DNA of 16,287 bases from positions 1-16,287 of the forward strand of contig JAGNOY010000017.1 in assembly GCA_017989935.1 (NCBI GenBank), written 5' to 3'. Origin of the DNA: Chitinophagaceae bacterium (GTDB lineage Bacteria > Bacteroidota > Bacteroidia > Chitinophagales > Chitinophagaceae). Within the stretch, counting starts at the first letter, position 1, and each line of letters starts with the position of its first letter. The notes under the pieces are model-generated. The model was not told where the DNA came from and made no database searches. It saw only the letters and a list, made by a program, of their open reading frames with translations. Shown piece after piece: positions 1 to 7,619 of the stretch. The position numbers were made by a program, and so were the translations under genes.

Positions 1-9
1 ATGTTAGTC

Positions 10-64
10 ACTTGCTTAGTTGTTTGACTTCGACAACAAGCTATCCGCTACTATCGCGGCTAGG
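10..64. repeat. possible degenerate REP-like end
   Basis: A weak hairpin (GTTGT at 19-23 with ACAAC at 33-37) is followed by TCCGCTACTATCG. This stretch differs at only a few bases from the sequence that follows the hairpin in the two REP-like elements of this window (TCCGCGACAATC near 7465-7476; TCCACTACAATCG on the minus strand near 9618-9630). It may be a third, decayed copy. The similarity is short and the stem is poor, so confidence is low. The rest of the 235 bases before the first gene shows no coding potential apart from a short uninteresting open frame. Confidence 0.25.
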
Positions 65-179
65 TGAATGTGTCATTTTCATATCTAATTTTTTTTTTAG
101 GAATCCACCATTCAATTCATCAGATTTTTTTAATTGATAATTTTTTTAAAAATTGTATACAATGTGAATATCTATTTTC

Positions 180-207
180 TTTGAATTGAATTTACAAATT
201 ACCTTTG
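180..207 (+). promoter_or_regulatory. candidate Bacteroidota-type promoter of mrdA
   Basis: TACCTTTG at 200-207 fits the Bacteroidota -7 consensus TAnnTTTG exactly. A TTTG at 180-183 could be the -33 element, although the 16-bp spacing is a little short for the usual range. Transcription would begin near 213, leaving a leader of about 20 nt before the ATG at 236. The motif match is seen; promoter activity is inferred. Confidence 0.4.
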
Positions 208-235
208 AGAAAATTTTTCCCCTCTACCTTTTCGC

Positions 236-2299
236 ATGGCTGATTTTTCGCAAAACAGAAGCATTTTTATTCGCATCTTCTTTATTGCTATCCCTTTAAT
301 TATCATACTTAGACTCCTGTTTTTACAGGTGTTTGATTCAGGTGGATTTAAAGAAGCCGCCGAAGGACAAGCCATTTACCAAAAGAAAATTTTTCCTCCT
401 CGTGGCATCATCTACGACAGAAATAATGTGGTGTTGATGAATAATAATATTGTGTACGATTTAATTGTGGAACCCAGAAAAATCAAAGATGATTTTGATA
501 CCACCTTTCTATGTAAATTATTGAATATCCCTACACAAGAGTTTGCAACAAGCTATAAAAAGCAATTGATTAAATACGGTGCAGGTGTAAAAAGCCTGAC
601 GATTTTCCGTAATCTGTTGCCCGTGAATGTGGCTAGGCTGCAAGAGAATTTGTACGAATTTCAAGGAGTCGAGTTAATTGAACATTCAGAAAGAAATTTC
701 ATGTATCAATGCGGTGGACCTATCATGGGCTATATCAATGAAATCAACGAAGCACAATTGAAGAAGGAAAAATATGCCGATTACGAAAAGGGAGATTACA
801 TAGGCATTACTGGCATAGAAAGTACTTATGAAGATGTGCTACGGGGTAATCCAGGCGTGCAATTTCTTCTTCGAGATGTGAAGCAACGTATTCAAGGGCC
901 CTATAAAAATGGCACGCTTGATTCTATGCCTGTTCCAGGAAAATCTTTACAACTTTATGTAGATGCTAAATTGCAAAAACTAACAGAGTCTATGCTCGCC
1001 AATAAGTTGGGTTCAGCTGTTGCTATCGATCCCAGAACTGGAGGTATCTTAGCTTTTGCAAGTGGACCATCTTTTGATCCTTCTTTATTAACAGGGCCTA
1101 ACAAAGGAAGAAATATTAGCAAGATGTTTTTTGATGCAACCATCCCTATGTTTAATCGGGCTATTCAAGCTAATTATCCTCCAGGATCTACCTTCAAGCC
1201 AATCACCGCCTTAGTTGCCTTAGACGAAGGAGTTATTACACCAGCCTTTGGATACCCTTGCGGTGGAGGTTACTATGCGTGTGGTCGTAAAATTGGTTGC
1301 ACCCACTCAGGTGGGGGGCACGCGCGTGATTTAGCTTGGGCTATCGCTAATTCATGCAATTCCTATTTTTGCCATATTTTTCGATTATCCATCGATGCAC
1401 CTAAATATGGAAATACCCATATTGGATTAGAAAAATGGCATCATTACATGAGTGAATTCGGATTAGGGCATCCTATAGGAATTGATATTCCCAATGAAAA
1501 GGGAGGCAATATTCCCGATTCTAATTATTTTAATAAAACGTATAATAATACATGGAACTCTTGTAACATGAGTATCATGGGTATGGGACAAGGTGAAGTT
1601 TTAATGACGCCATTACAAATGGCCAATGCCATGTGCATTATCGCAAATAAAGGCTATTACTATATTCCGCATTTTGTAAAATCTGTTGGCGGCGATTCCA
1701 TTCACCCAAAACTCACACCTTATTTATCAAAACATGTTGTCGCTAAAATTCCAGATTCAGCCTATTTTTATGTGGCTTATGGAATGCAACGAGTAATCGA
1801 AGCAGGAACTGGTAAAATTGCACGTATTCCAGGTATAGATGTTTGTGGTAAAACAGGTACAGCTCAAAACGAAAGATTCATTAATGGTAAAATAATAAAG
1901 TTGCAAAACCATTCCATGTTTGTGGCCTTTGCACCACGTGATACACCTCGTATTGCTGTAGCAGTGTGTATTGAGAATTCTGGCTATGGGGCTACATGGG
2001 CAGGTCCAATAGCTAGTTTGATGATAGAACAATATTTAAAAGATACTATTTCACCCCAAAGGGCAGGGCTCTTGAAGAAAATGCAACAAGCAAAAATAAT
2101 TCCCAATTATATTTATCTGTTAGATTCTTTAGAGAAACAAAAAGCACGTGAAAAAGATTTCTTAAAGCATGGAAATAAAGATAGCCTGCGAAAAATTCAA
2201 GCCCACCAAGATAGTTTGAAACATCAACAAGATTCAATGTTAGTGGCAAATTATATTCGACGATTTTATCAGAAAAAACAAGTACAACAAAAACATTAA
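236..2299 (+). CDS. mrdA: penicillin-binding protein 2 (elongation peptidoglycan transpeptidase)
   Basis: This is a 687-aa class B PBP, the DD-transpeptidase that cross-links lateral-wall peptidoglycan with RodA. It has one N-terminal membrane anchor (about residues 10-31). The PBP dimerisation domain follows, with the conserved FPPRGIIYDRN at 53-63. The transpeptidase domain runs from about 258 to 600. Its catalytic motifs are present: S318-T-F-K321 (nucleophile Ser318), S373-C-N375 and K539-T-G541. A cysteine/histidine-rich stretch lies between the first two motifs (C342, C349, C355, H357, H362, C374), in the region where some proteobacterial PBP2 proteins bind zinc, so a metal site is possible but unproven. 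The last 80 or so residues form a hydrophilic, charged tail with repeated D-S-L/M steps (630, 649, 659, 666). It is followed 10 bp later by rodA, the usual partner. No mreBCD is visible in the 235 bases upstream. Confidence 0.96.
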   Translation: MADFSQNRSIFIRIFFIAIPLIIILRLLFLQVFDSGGFKEAAEGQAIYQKKIFPPRGIIYDRNNVVLMNNNIVYDLIVEPRKIKDDFDTTFLCKLLNIPTQEFATSYKKQLIKYGAGVKSLTIFRNLLPVNVARLQENLYEFQGVELIEHSERNFMYQCGGPIMGYINEINEAQLKKEKYADYEKGDYIGITGIESTYEDVLRGNPGVQFLLRDVKQRIQGPYKNGTLDSMPVPGKSLQLYVDAKLQKLTESMLANKLGSAVAIDPRTGGILAFASGPSFDPSLLTGPNKGRNISKMFFDATIPMFNRAIQANYPPGSTFKPITALVALDEGVITPAFGYPCGGGYYACGRKIGCTHSGGGHARDLAWAIANSCNSYFCHIFRLSIDAPKYGNTHIGLEKWHHYMSEFGLGHPIGIDIPNEKGGNIPDSNYFNKTYNNTWNSCNMSIMGMGQGEVLMTPLQMANAMCIIANKGYYYIPHFVKSVGGDSIHPKLTPYLSKHVVAKIPDSAYFYVAYGMQRVIEAGTGKIARIPGIDVCGKTGTAQNERFINGKIIKLQNHSMFVAFAPRDTPRIAVAVCIENSGYGATWAGPIASLMIEQYLKDTISPQRAGLLKKMQQAKIIPNYIYLLDSLEKQKAREKDFLKHGNKDSLRKIQAHQDSLKHQQDSMLVANYIRRFYQKKQVQQKH

Positions 2300-2309
2300 A
2301 TTAATTGAT

Positions 2310-3626
2310 GTGAGCATAAAACCTGCAACATATATTGAACGAATAGATTGGCTGATGGTACTCATGTTTATTGCCTTAGCTACCATAGGTGTACTATGTA
2401 TATATTCTGTTGAGCATAGAGATACTGATATTGCCTTTTTTATGAAAAGCAAAAACTACTCCATGCAGGCCATTTTCCTTGGCGTGTCCTTGGTGGTTGG
2501 ATTTGTGATTTTATTTATGGATAGTAAATTTTTTACTTCTATTCCTTTTCTGGGTTACTTGTTTGTATTTTTATTGCTGTTACTAGCTCTCACGCCTTTA
2601 GGTAAAGGGGTTAGAGGATCACATTCATTTCTCAGACTCGGTCCACTCACGTTTCAGCCCGGAGAATTAATGAAGCTTTTTACTGCCTTGTCAATTGCAA
2701 AATTCCTGTCACTTCAAGATACAAATTTTGCTACCTTAAGACATAGACTCATCTGTGCTGGTTTTGCACTCATACCAGCCATGATTATCATTCTTCAAAA
2801 TGAAACCGGATTGGCATTAGTCTACTTTTCTTTTTTTATTGCGATGTATCGCGAAGGCTTACCGAATATAGTACTTATTATAGGTTTTTCTTTAATGGCA
2901 TTGGCTGTGGCTACTTTGTTAATTCCTAAAAATATTCTACTGATAATTCTAACCTCATTAGCCTTATTGATTCTTTATTCTGAACGAAAAAGATTAAAAA
3001 GAAATAAAGATATTTTAATTATTGTTACAGGTATATGGCTTTTTGGCGCTTTATTTTCACAAGTCATGGTGCCAGTTGCTTTTAAGTATGTGCTACAGAA
3101 ACATCAAGTCGAAAGGGTTTATAACTTGATAGGACAAGATGTGCCTGAAGAATATCGGAAAGGTAAGCCTGTGGCCAAACAAACAGCCACCGAATACAAC
3201 GTAAGTCAGTCTAAAATAGCCATTGCCTCTGGTGGTTTTTGGGGTAAAGGATATATGAACGGAACCCAAACTCAATTCAATTGGGTACCAGAACAACGAA
3301 CCGATTTTATTTTTTGTACGATAGGCGAACAGTTTGGTTTTTTTGGTAGTACACTTTTAATACTGCTCTATGTGGGCTTCTTGATGCGCATAATTTTTGT
3401 AGCTGAAAGACAACGTTCGCAATTTTCAAGAGTGTATGCCTATTGTATTGCGGGGATTTTATTTTTTCATTTAGTCATTAATATCGGTATGACCATTGGT
3501 ATTGCACCTGTTATTGGAATTCCACTTCCTTTGATAAGTTATGGAGGTACTTCTTTATTGACCTTTGCCATCATGATTTTTATTTTAATTAGATTGGATG
3601 CCGACCGGCAAATGGTATTACGTTAA
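2310..3626 (+). CDS. rodA: RodA, SEDS-family peptidoglycan glycosyltransferase
   Basis: This 438-aa polytopic membrane protein polymerises lipid II into glycan strands together with PBP2. The SEDS hallmarks are the GPLTFQPGE segment (111-119), W325-V-P-E-Q-R-T-D332-F-I-F and the family signature PLPLISYGG (405-413). D332 corresponds to the aspartate that is essential in E. coli RodA. It is longer than E. coli RodA (about 370 aa) mainly because of a central stretch of extra hydrophobic segments around 190-260, which I believe is common in Bacteroidota homologues. The start is GTG at 2310; the overlapping ATG at 2308 reads straight into TGA, and no ATG gives the full N-terminus. A tryptophan usually found just before the QPxE motif is Phe107 here. 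The gene sits 10 bp after mrdA and 15 bp before the next gene, so it is almost certainly cotranscribed. Confidence 0.95.
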   Translation: MSIKPATYIERIDWLMVLMFIALATIGVLCIYSVEHRDTDIAFFMKSKNYSMQAIFLGVSLVVGFVILFMDSKFFTSIPFLGYLFVFLLLLLALTPLGKGVRGSHSFLRLGPLTFQPGELMKLFTALSIAKFLSLQDTNFATLRHRLICAGFALIPAMIIILQNETGLALVYFSFFIAMYREGLPNIVLIIGFSLMALAVATLLIPKNILLIILTSLALLILYSERKRLKRNKDILIIVTGIWLFGALFSQVMVPVAFKYVLQKHQVERVYNLIGQDVPEEYRKGKPVAKQTATEYNVSQSKIAIASGGFWGKGYMNGTQTQFNWVPEQRTDFIFCTIGEQFGFFGSTLLILLYVGFLMRIIFVAERQRSQFSRVYAYCIAGILFFHLVINIGMTIGIAPVIGIPLPLISYGGTSLLTFAIMIFILIRLDADRQMVLR

Positions 3627-3641
3627 ACCTTACTTTTACAA

Positions 3642-4388
3642 ATGGCTATCCAAATTACCCCACTTTCAGAAGGCGTATTTACCATCGGACATGATAAAGT
3701 GTTTGTGCCATTCGATCTACAACAAGATGAATTGCAGCATCGACCAACTGGTTCTTTGTTGGTTGAAATTCAGCCATTTTTGGTACAAGTAAATGGATAT
3801 AATTTGTTGCTCGATACAGGACTTGGATTTAATTTACCCAATGGCGAATTGCAAATACATGCCAATCTCGCAAAACATGGTCTTCAACCCGAAGATATCC
3901 ATATGGTACTATTAAGTCATTTGCATAAAGATCACGCTGGGGGCATTTTTTGTACTAACCCACTTGGCGAAAGATCCTTAAGTTTTCCTCAAGCGCAGTA
4001 CTATGTGAGCCGCAAAGAATTTGATTTCGCACTTGAAAAAGGGGCACCTTCTTACATAATTGATGATTTTCGCGAACTCGGAAAGTTAGAATCCACGGTA
4101 TTTTTAGAGGAACGAGGCGATATTGGGCATTTTATCGAGTACGAAACAGTGGGTGGTCATTGTCCTTACCATATCGTGTTTAAAATTCATGATGGACATG
4201 ATCTAGCATTTTTTGGAGGTGACGTAGTACCCCAATTGAGGCAATTAAAAACTAAGTATGTGGCGAAGTATGATTTCGATGGAAAAAGAAGTATGGAATT
4301 GCGACAACAATTTGCACATCAAGGAAAAACCGAAGGCTGGCAATTTTTATTTTATCATGATGTGCGTGAACCTGTTGCCATTTTATAA
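3642..4388 (+). CDS. MBL-fold metallo-hydrolase (lactonase-like)
   Basis: This 248-aa protein has a complete set of ligands for a two-metal metallo-beta-lactamase fold: H93-L-H95-K-D97-H98, then H173 (in GGHCPYH), the bridging D194 (in FGGD) and H239 (in FYHD). The layout resembles cytoplasmic hydrolases of the AiiA/lactonase-like branch, but substrate cannot be read from the sequence. No signal peptide is seen, so it should be cytoplasmic. It starts 15 bp after rodA and ends 20 bp before ispE, within the same transcription unit. The position between wall-elongation and isoprenoid genes suggests housekeeping expression rather than a dedicated quorum-quenching role; that is inference. Fold confidence is high and function confidence is low. 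Confidence 0.85.
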   Translation: MAIQITPLSEGVFTIGHDKVFVPFDLQQDELQHRPTGSLLVEIQPFLVQVNGYNLLLDTGLGFNLPNGELQIHANLAKHGLQPEDIHMVLLSHLHKDHAGGIFCTNPLGERSLSFPQAQYYVSRKEFDFALEKGAPSYIIDDFRELGKLESTVFLEERGDIGHFIEYETVGGHCPYHIVFKIHDGHDLAFFGGDVVPQLRQLKTKYVAKYDFDGKRSMELRQQFAHQGKTEGWQFLFYHDVREPVAIL

Positions 4389-4408
4389 TACATCAAAAGC
4401 TACAACTA

Positions 4409-5239
4409 ATGATTCAATTCGCGAATGCAAAAATTAATCTAGGACTATGCATCACTCGAAAAAGAGAAGATGGATATCATGATTTAGAGACAGTGTTTTA
4501 TCCAATCCCTTTGAAAGATGTGATTGAATGTAAAGTGGCTGACCAAATGGGCTTTACTTTACATGGAAAACAAATTCCCGGAAATCCTGCAGATAATCTA
4601 ATTCTCAAGGCTTGGCATTTATTGAAAAAAGAATTTCCTCAGCTTCCTTGTCTGGATATTCATCTACTTAAAAATATTCCCACCGGTGCAGGACTTGGAG
4701 GTGGTTCAGCAGACGGGGCCTTTATGTTAAGACTATTGAATGAAAAATTTGAATTGAATTTAACGACAGAAAATTTAATTGAGTATGCATTACAACTTGG
4801 AAGTGATTGCCCATTTTTTATTTTGAATACTCCCTGCAGTGCTCTTGGGCGAGGCGAAATTCTACATCCCATTCACCTTGATTTATCGGACTGTCAGTGT
4901 ATTTTGATAAAACCCGAAGTTCATGTATCAACAGCATGGGCCTTTTCAAATATTCAACCAGGGCAATCAAGCAATTCGCCTATACAGATAATTCAACAGC
5001 CTATGGATACTTGGAAACAACATTTAGTCAATGATTTCGAGCAACCAATTTTCAAGGCTTATCCTTTTATGCAGGAAATAAAAAATACCTTGTACGAAGC
5101 AGGTGCACTCTATAGCGCCTTGAGTGGCACAGGCAGTGTAATTTATGGATTGTTCGATAGAGAAGCTGATATCCAAAAAATTACGCAAGCGCCAGTTTTT
5201 TCTCCTCATGAGGTGTATTGTTTGTCCTCAATGGCTTAG
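4409..5239 (+). CDS. ispE: 4-diphosphocytidyl-2-C-methyl-D-erythritol kinase
   Basis: This 276-aa GHMP-family kinase phosphorylates the 2-hydroxyl of CDP-methylerythritol with ATP in the MEP isoprenoid pathway. Visible motifs are the N-terminal AKINLGL (K8) with D-G-Y-H at 21-24, the glycine-rich ATP loop P91-T-G-A-G-L-G-G-G-S-A-D102, the catalytic aspartate in G131-S-D133-C-P, and the C-terminal A-L-S-G-T-G-S motif (237-243). K8 and D133 match the lysine and aspartate of the E. coli active site. Length is normal for the family. The ATG is 20 bp after the preceding stop. It is the last gene of the run; a 6-bp hairpin (5265-5283) follows but lacks a T tract, so no convincing terminator is seen. 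Its product route feeds the undecaprenyl carrier used by the RodA/PBP2 machine encoded just upstream. Confidence 0.95.
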   Translation: MIQFANAKINLGLCITRKREDGYHDLETVFYPIPLKDVIECKVADQMGFTLHGKQIPGNPADNLILKAWHLLKKEFPQLPCLDIHLLKNIPTGAGLGGGSADGAFMLRLLNEKFELNLTTENLIEYALQLGSDCPFFILNTPCSALGRGEILHPIHLDLSDCQCILIKPEVHVSTAWAFSNIQPGQSSNSPIQIIQQPMDTWKQHLVNDFEQPIFKAYPFMQEIKNTLYEAGALYSALSGTGSVIYGLFDREADIQKITQAPVFSPHEVYCLSSMA

Positions 5240-5305
5240 TATGACTGAAATAAACGTGTGCTAAAGTTCAATTGATCTGAACTAGAAAATAAAGCAATCC
5301 AATGT

Positions 5306-5620
5306 TTATCCGCTAAGCTATCTTATAAAACAAATAAACACAGATATCATCTAGCTAATATCAATATATTGCAAAAATCGTCATAGAAGAGGCGGCCTAA
5401 GATTCGAGGCAGCTAAAAATATTGAAATCGAAGCCAAACTTTTATCCGCTGTCTGAGCACAAACGAAAGTTACTATATGGCGAATATCTTCATGTGCGAG
5501 TTTGGATAAAAGTGGCGTAGATGAAATTATTTTTATGCCAAGAATCTTCAGCCTAGACTTTTTGCTCAACTTTTGCGTCATGGCAAAAGTGGAAAAACAA
5601 TCGGGTATCTTAGCGGATAA
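5306..5620. repeat. 315-bp palindromic MITE-like element with 12-bp terminal inverted repeats
   Basis: The ends are a perfect 12-bp inverted repeat, TTATCCGCTAAG (5306-5317) and its complement (5609-5620). Inside is a second, longer imperfect inverted repeat: 5399-5447 against 5504-5548, sharing AAGATTC, TAAAAATA, an inner GCC and a perfect 10-bp ACTTTTATCC/GGATAAAAGT. It extends more weakly to 5371 and 5576. The TIR core TTATCCGCT recurs at 5442-5450, as if one inverted unit were nested in another. There is no convincing gene within it; the open frame at 5381-5581 on the minus strand arises from the palindrome. It occupies the 514-base gap between ispE and rplT, whose remainder shows nothing else apart from the rplT terminator. 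It could be a non-autonomous transposon or a long structured RNA or DNA element. Confidence 0.65.
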
Positions 5621-5703
5621 TCATAAGCAATTCAACGTTTAGGTCTAGTAGGTTTTCTTATTTCATGATTCAAACCTTGAACTAGTCAAAAATTCAACCA
5701 AAC

Positions 5704-5731
5704 AAAAAAAGCACATCCTGAGATGCGCTTT
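5704..5731 (-). terminator. Rho-independent terminator of rpmI-rplT
   Basis: Read on the minus strand, a 10-bp stem (AAAGCGCATC pairing with GATGTGCTTT, one G-U pair) closes a 4-nt loop and runs into seven T residues. It lies 23 bases past the rplT stop codon, as expected for the end of this unit. Confidence 0.85.
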
Positions 5732-5753
5732 CAACTATGTTTAATGTGTTGTA

Positions 5754-6098
5754 CTATTTTACGTGAGCAACAATACTCTTGAAAGTAGCTGGTTCGTTCA
5801 TCGCCATATCAGCAAGAACTTTACGATTCAAGGTCACGTTCGCTTTAGCTAATTTGTTGATAAAAGTAGAGTAGTTCATACCTTCTTGACGAATAGCTGC
5901 ATTAATACGAGCGATCCATAAAGTTCTATATTCACGCTTCTTTAATTTACGACCTACAAATTTGTAAGTCATACCTTTTTCTACTACGTTTTTTGCAACC
6001 GTAAATACATTTTTACGCTTACCATAGTATCCTTTGGCTTGATTTAATATTTTCTTTTTTCTAGCTCTGCTTGCAACGGCATTTTTTGAACGTGGCAT
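5754..6098 (-). CDS. rplT: 50S ribosomal protein L20
   Basis: This 114-aa protein has the L20 hallmarks: a very basic N-terminal extension beginning MPRSKNAVASRARKKKIL, then AKGYYGKRKNVFTVAKNVV. The conserved core follows with YRTLWIARINAA (57-68), Y-S-T-F-I at 76-80 and LNRKVLADMA (90-99). It binds 23S rRNA early in large-subunit assembly and, in the bacteria studied, also represses its own operon. Length is normal. It follows rpmI after an 82-bp gap and ends at a strong terminator. In E. coli the operon regulator is L20 binding to leader RNA; no such site can be claimed here. Confidence 0.97.
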   Translation of the reverse strand: MPRSKNAVASRARKKKILNQAKGYYGKRKNVFTVAKNVVEKGMTYKFVGRKLKKREYRTLWIARINAAIRQEGMNYSTFINKLAKANVTLNRKVLADMAMNEPATFKSIVAHVK

Positions 6099-6180
6099 AT
6101 CTTAATAATTTTATATTGTCAAAGGCTTTTCGGTTTTACCCACACTAGCCCAAGTGATCTTTGAGTTTTAATACTGTCTA

Positions 6181-6381
6181 CTAGCCTCCAATACATAATA
6201 GTCTGTTCACCATTTTCTGGTTTGCAGAGTTTACAGAAGTGCTTCCACGTAAATGACGTTTACGTTTAGTCGCTTTTTTTGATAAAAGGTGACTTTTAAA
6301 AGCTTTAAATCGTCTTACTTCACCACCACCAGTGATTTTAAACGTTTTTTTCGCGCGGGAGTGGGTCTTCATCTTTGGCAT
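6181..6381 (-). CDS. rpmI: 50S ribosomal protein L35
   Basis: This 66-aa protein starts MPKMKTHSRAKKTFK and contains the family's conserved HLLSKKATKRKRHLR block (31-45). The length matches other L35 proteins (about 65 aa), which fixes the start at the ATG complementary to 6379-6381. A longer in-frame extension upstream has no family similarity and would run into the divergent transporter gene. It is the first gene of a two-gene ribosomal unit with rplT. infC, usually directly upstream, is absent: the next gene is divergent. The only promoter-like sequence seen is TACCTTCG on the minus strand at 6405-6412, one mismatch from TAnnTTTG. Confidence 0.96.
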   Translation of the reverse strand: MPKMKTHSRAKKTFKITGGGEVRRFKAFKSHLLSKKATKRKRHLRGSTSVNSANQKMVNRLLCIGG

Positions 6382-6472
6382 GTCAACAATTTTTTTAAGG
6401 AGTGCGAAGGTAATTATATTTTGATTAAAAAAAAGAATTCTACTGCCTTTTTCTACTATTTTGTGCAAAATT

Positions 6473-7342
6473 ATGAAAAACGCACTATTAAAAATGCATT
6501 TGGCGGTCTTCTTATGGGGCTTTACAGGTGTTCTGGGTCGGGCCATTCAATTATCAGAATTTCCTTTAGTTTGGTACCGAACCCTGATTACGGCCTTGAT
6601 TTTTAGCGTAATTCTATTTTTTCGCAAAGAATTTAAGCCTATTCCTCACAACGAATTATTCAAATTAATGGGCATTGGTTCAATTATAGCCATACATTGG
6701 GTGGCTTTTTACGGGGCTATTAAATATGCCAATGCTTCAATTGCGCTTACTTGCTTGGCTACAGCCGGTATTTTTACCGCCTTGCTCGAACCTATTATTC
6801 TACAAACCAAATTCAATATCAAAGAGCTTATCGTGGGTGTGATGGCCTTAATTGGGATGTATTGCATTTATCATTTCGATGTAGATTATGGTTTTGGAAT
6901 CTTATTAGGCGTCATCGCAGCCTGTCTCAGTGCAGTTTTTACTCTTATGAATAAAAAAATTGTCAATAACTATCCTGCACGATTAGTCGCCTTTACCGAA
7001 ATTGGGTCGGGTTTTTTATTTTTAAGTCTTTTACTTCCTTTTTATATTCATTATTTTCCTCAAGTCAGTTTTAAGCCAACACAAATGGATTGGCTATGGC
7101 TTTTCATACTCAGTTTGTGTTGCACGGTGTGGGGACAATCGCTCGCCTTAAGTGCTTTAAAAAAGCTATCCTCATTTACTACAGTCTTAATGGTAAATCT
7201 TGAGCCCGTATATGGCATCATCTTGGCCATTTTAATTTTTCATGAGAATAAAGAATTGGGCCTAGGCTTTTTTCTTGGCATCGCACTTATCACTTGTAGT
7301 GTAGCTCTTCATACTTTTTGGATGATGAAAAATAGATCATGA
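6473..7342 (+). CDS. EamA/DMT-superfamily transporter
   Basis: This is a 289-aa inner-membrane protein with about ten hydrophobic segments arranged as two EamA halves (roughly 8-136 and 143-285). The N-terminal HLAVFLWGFTGVLGR and LVWYRTLI segments and the second-half FTTVLMVNLEPVYGIILAI segment are typical of drug/metabolite exporters. I placed the start at the ATG at 6473. A TTG at 6461 would add four residues without membrane or motif content. It is divergent from rpmI, with 91 bases between the two starts. Substrate is unknown; metabolite or amino-acid export is the usual role. The gene is followed immediately by a REP-like element. Confidence 0.9.
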   Translation: MKNALLKMHLAVFLWGFTGVLGRAIQLSEFPLVWYRTLITALIFSVILFFRKEFKPIPHNELFKLMGIGSIIAIHWVAFYGAIKYANASIALTCLATAGIFTALLEPIILQTKFNIKELIVGVMALIGMYCIYHFDVDYGFGILLGVIAACLSAVFTLMNKKIVNNYPARLVAFTEIGSGFLFLSLLLPFYIHYFPQVSFKPTQMDWLWLFILSLCCTVWGQSLALSALKKLSSFTTVLMVNLEPVYGIILAILIFHENKELGLGFFLGIALITCSVALHTFWMMKNRS

Positions 7343-7494
7343 TTTTTTTGGGGGTGCCCCTTTCAATTTTTCGAAAAATTGTATTCACCGAATGGGGCTA
7401 GAAAAATTGAAAGGGTCGGGCTTTTGCTCCAATCCATCTCGTTTTGAAGAACGAGATGGGATTTCCGCGACAATCCCTCACCCGAGATTTCGTT
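7343..7494 (+). repeat. REP-like palindromic element, copy A
   Basis: This element starts directly after the transporter stop codon with a T run and GGGGGTGCCCC. It then has a 15-bp perfect inverted repeat (7358-7372 with 7401-7415), followed by GGTCGGGCTTTTGCTCC. The central hairpin pairs CCATCTCGTT (7434-7443) with AACGAGATGG (7450-7459), and the tail is TTTCCGCGACAATCCCTCACCC. The GGGCTTTT, hairpin, TTTCCGC, ACAATCCCTCA order resembles dispersed intergenic repeats I recall from Bacteroidota genomes, which are often associated with REP transposases. It matches the element at 9609-9703 in the opposite orientation. It could also terminate transcription of the transporter. The rest of the gap up to 7619 shows nothing clear. 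Confidence 0.7.
7364..7381. repeat. 18-bp perfect palindrome inside copy A
   Basis: CAATTTTTC directly abuts its own complement GAAAAATTG. The left half also belongs to the 15-bp stem with 7401-7415, so the two pairings exclude each other. Confidence 0.8.
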
Positions 7495-7619
7495 TCAAAT
7501 AAATAATCTTTTAAAACTTACTTGTGTGATGATGGAAATAAAATAGAGTAGTTTTAGGTTTTTAATATTTCTTCCAATGCTTTTCATCTTTCCTCCGTCT
7601 AGTTCACAAATCCTCAAAT

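Noticed and set aside
3..137. Open frame at the window start as the 3' end of an upstream gene
   Set aside because: Translation gives no recognisable family, the composition is repeat-like, and part of it is explained by a REP-like sequence.
5265..5283. Terminator after ispE
   Set aside because: The stem is only 6 bp and no T tract follows.
5381..5581. 66-aa open frame on the minus strand
   Set aside because: It lies across the two arms of the palindromic element, has no recognisable motif, and its sequence is explained by the inverted repeat.
6461..6472. TTG start four codons before the transporter ATG
   Set aside because: The ATG at 6473 gives the normal N-terminus for the family; the extra residues add nothing.
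6382..6546. N-terminal extension of L35 to 121 aa
   Set aside because: L35 is about 65 aa and begins MPKMKTH here; the extension overlaps the divergent transporter gene and has no family similarity.
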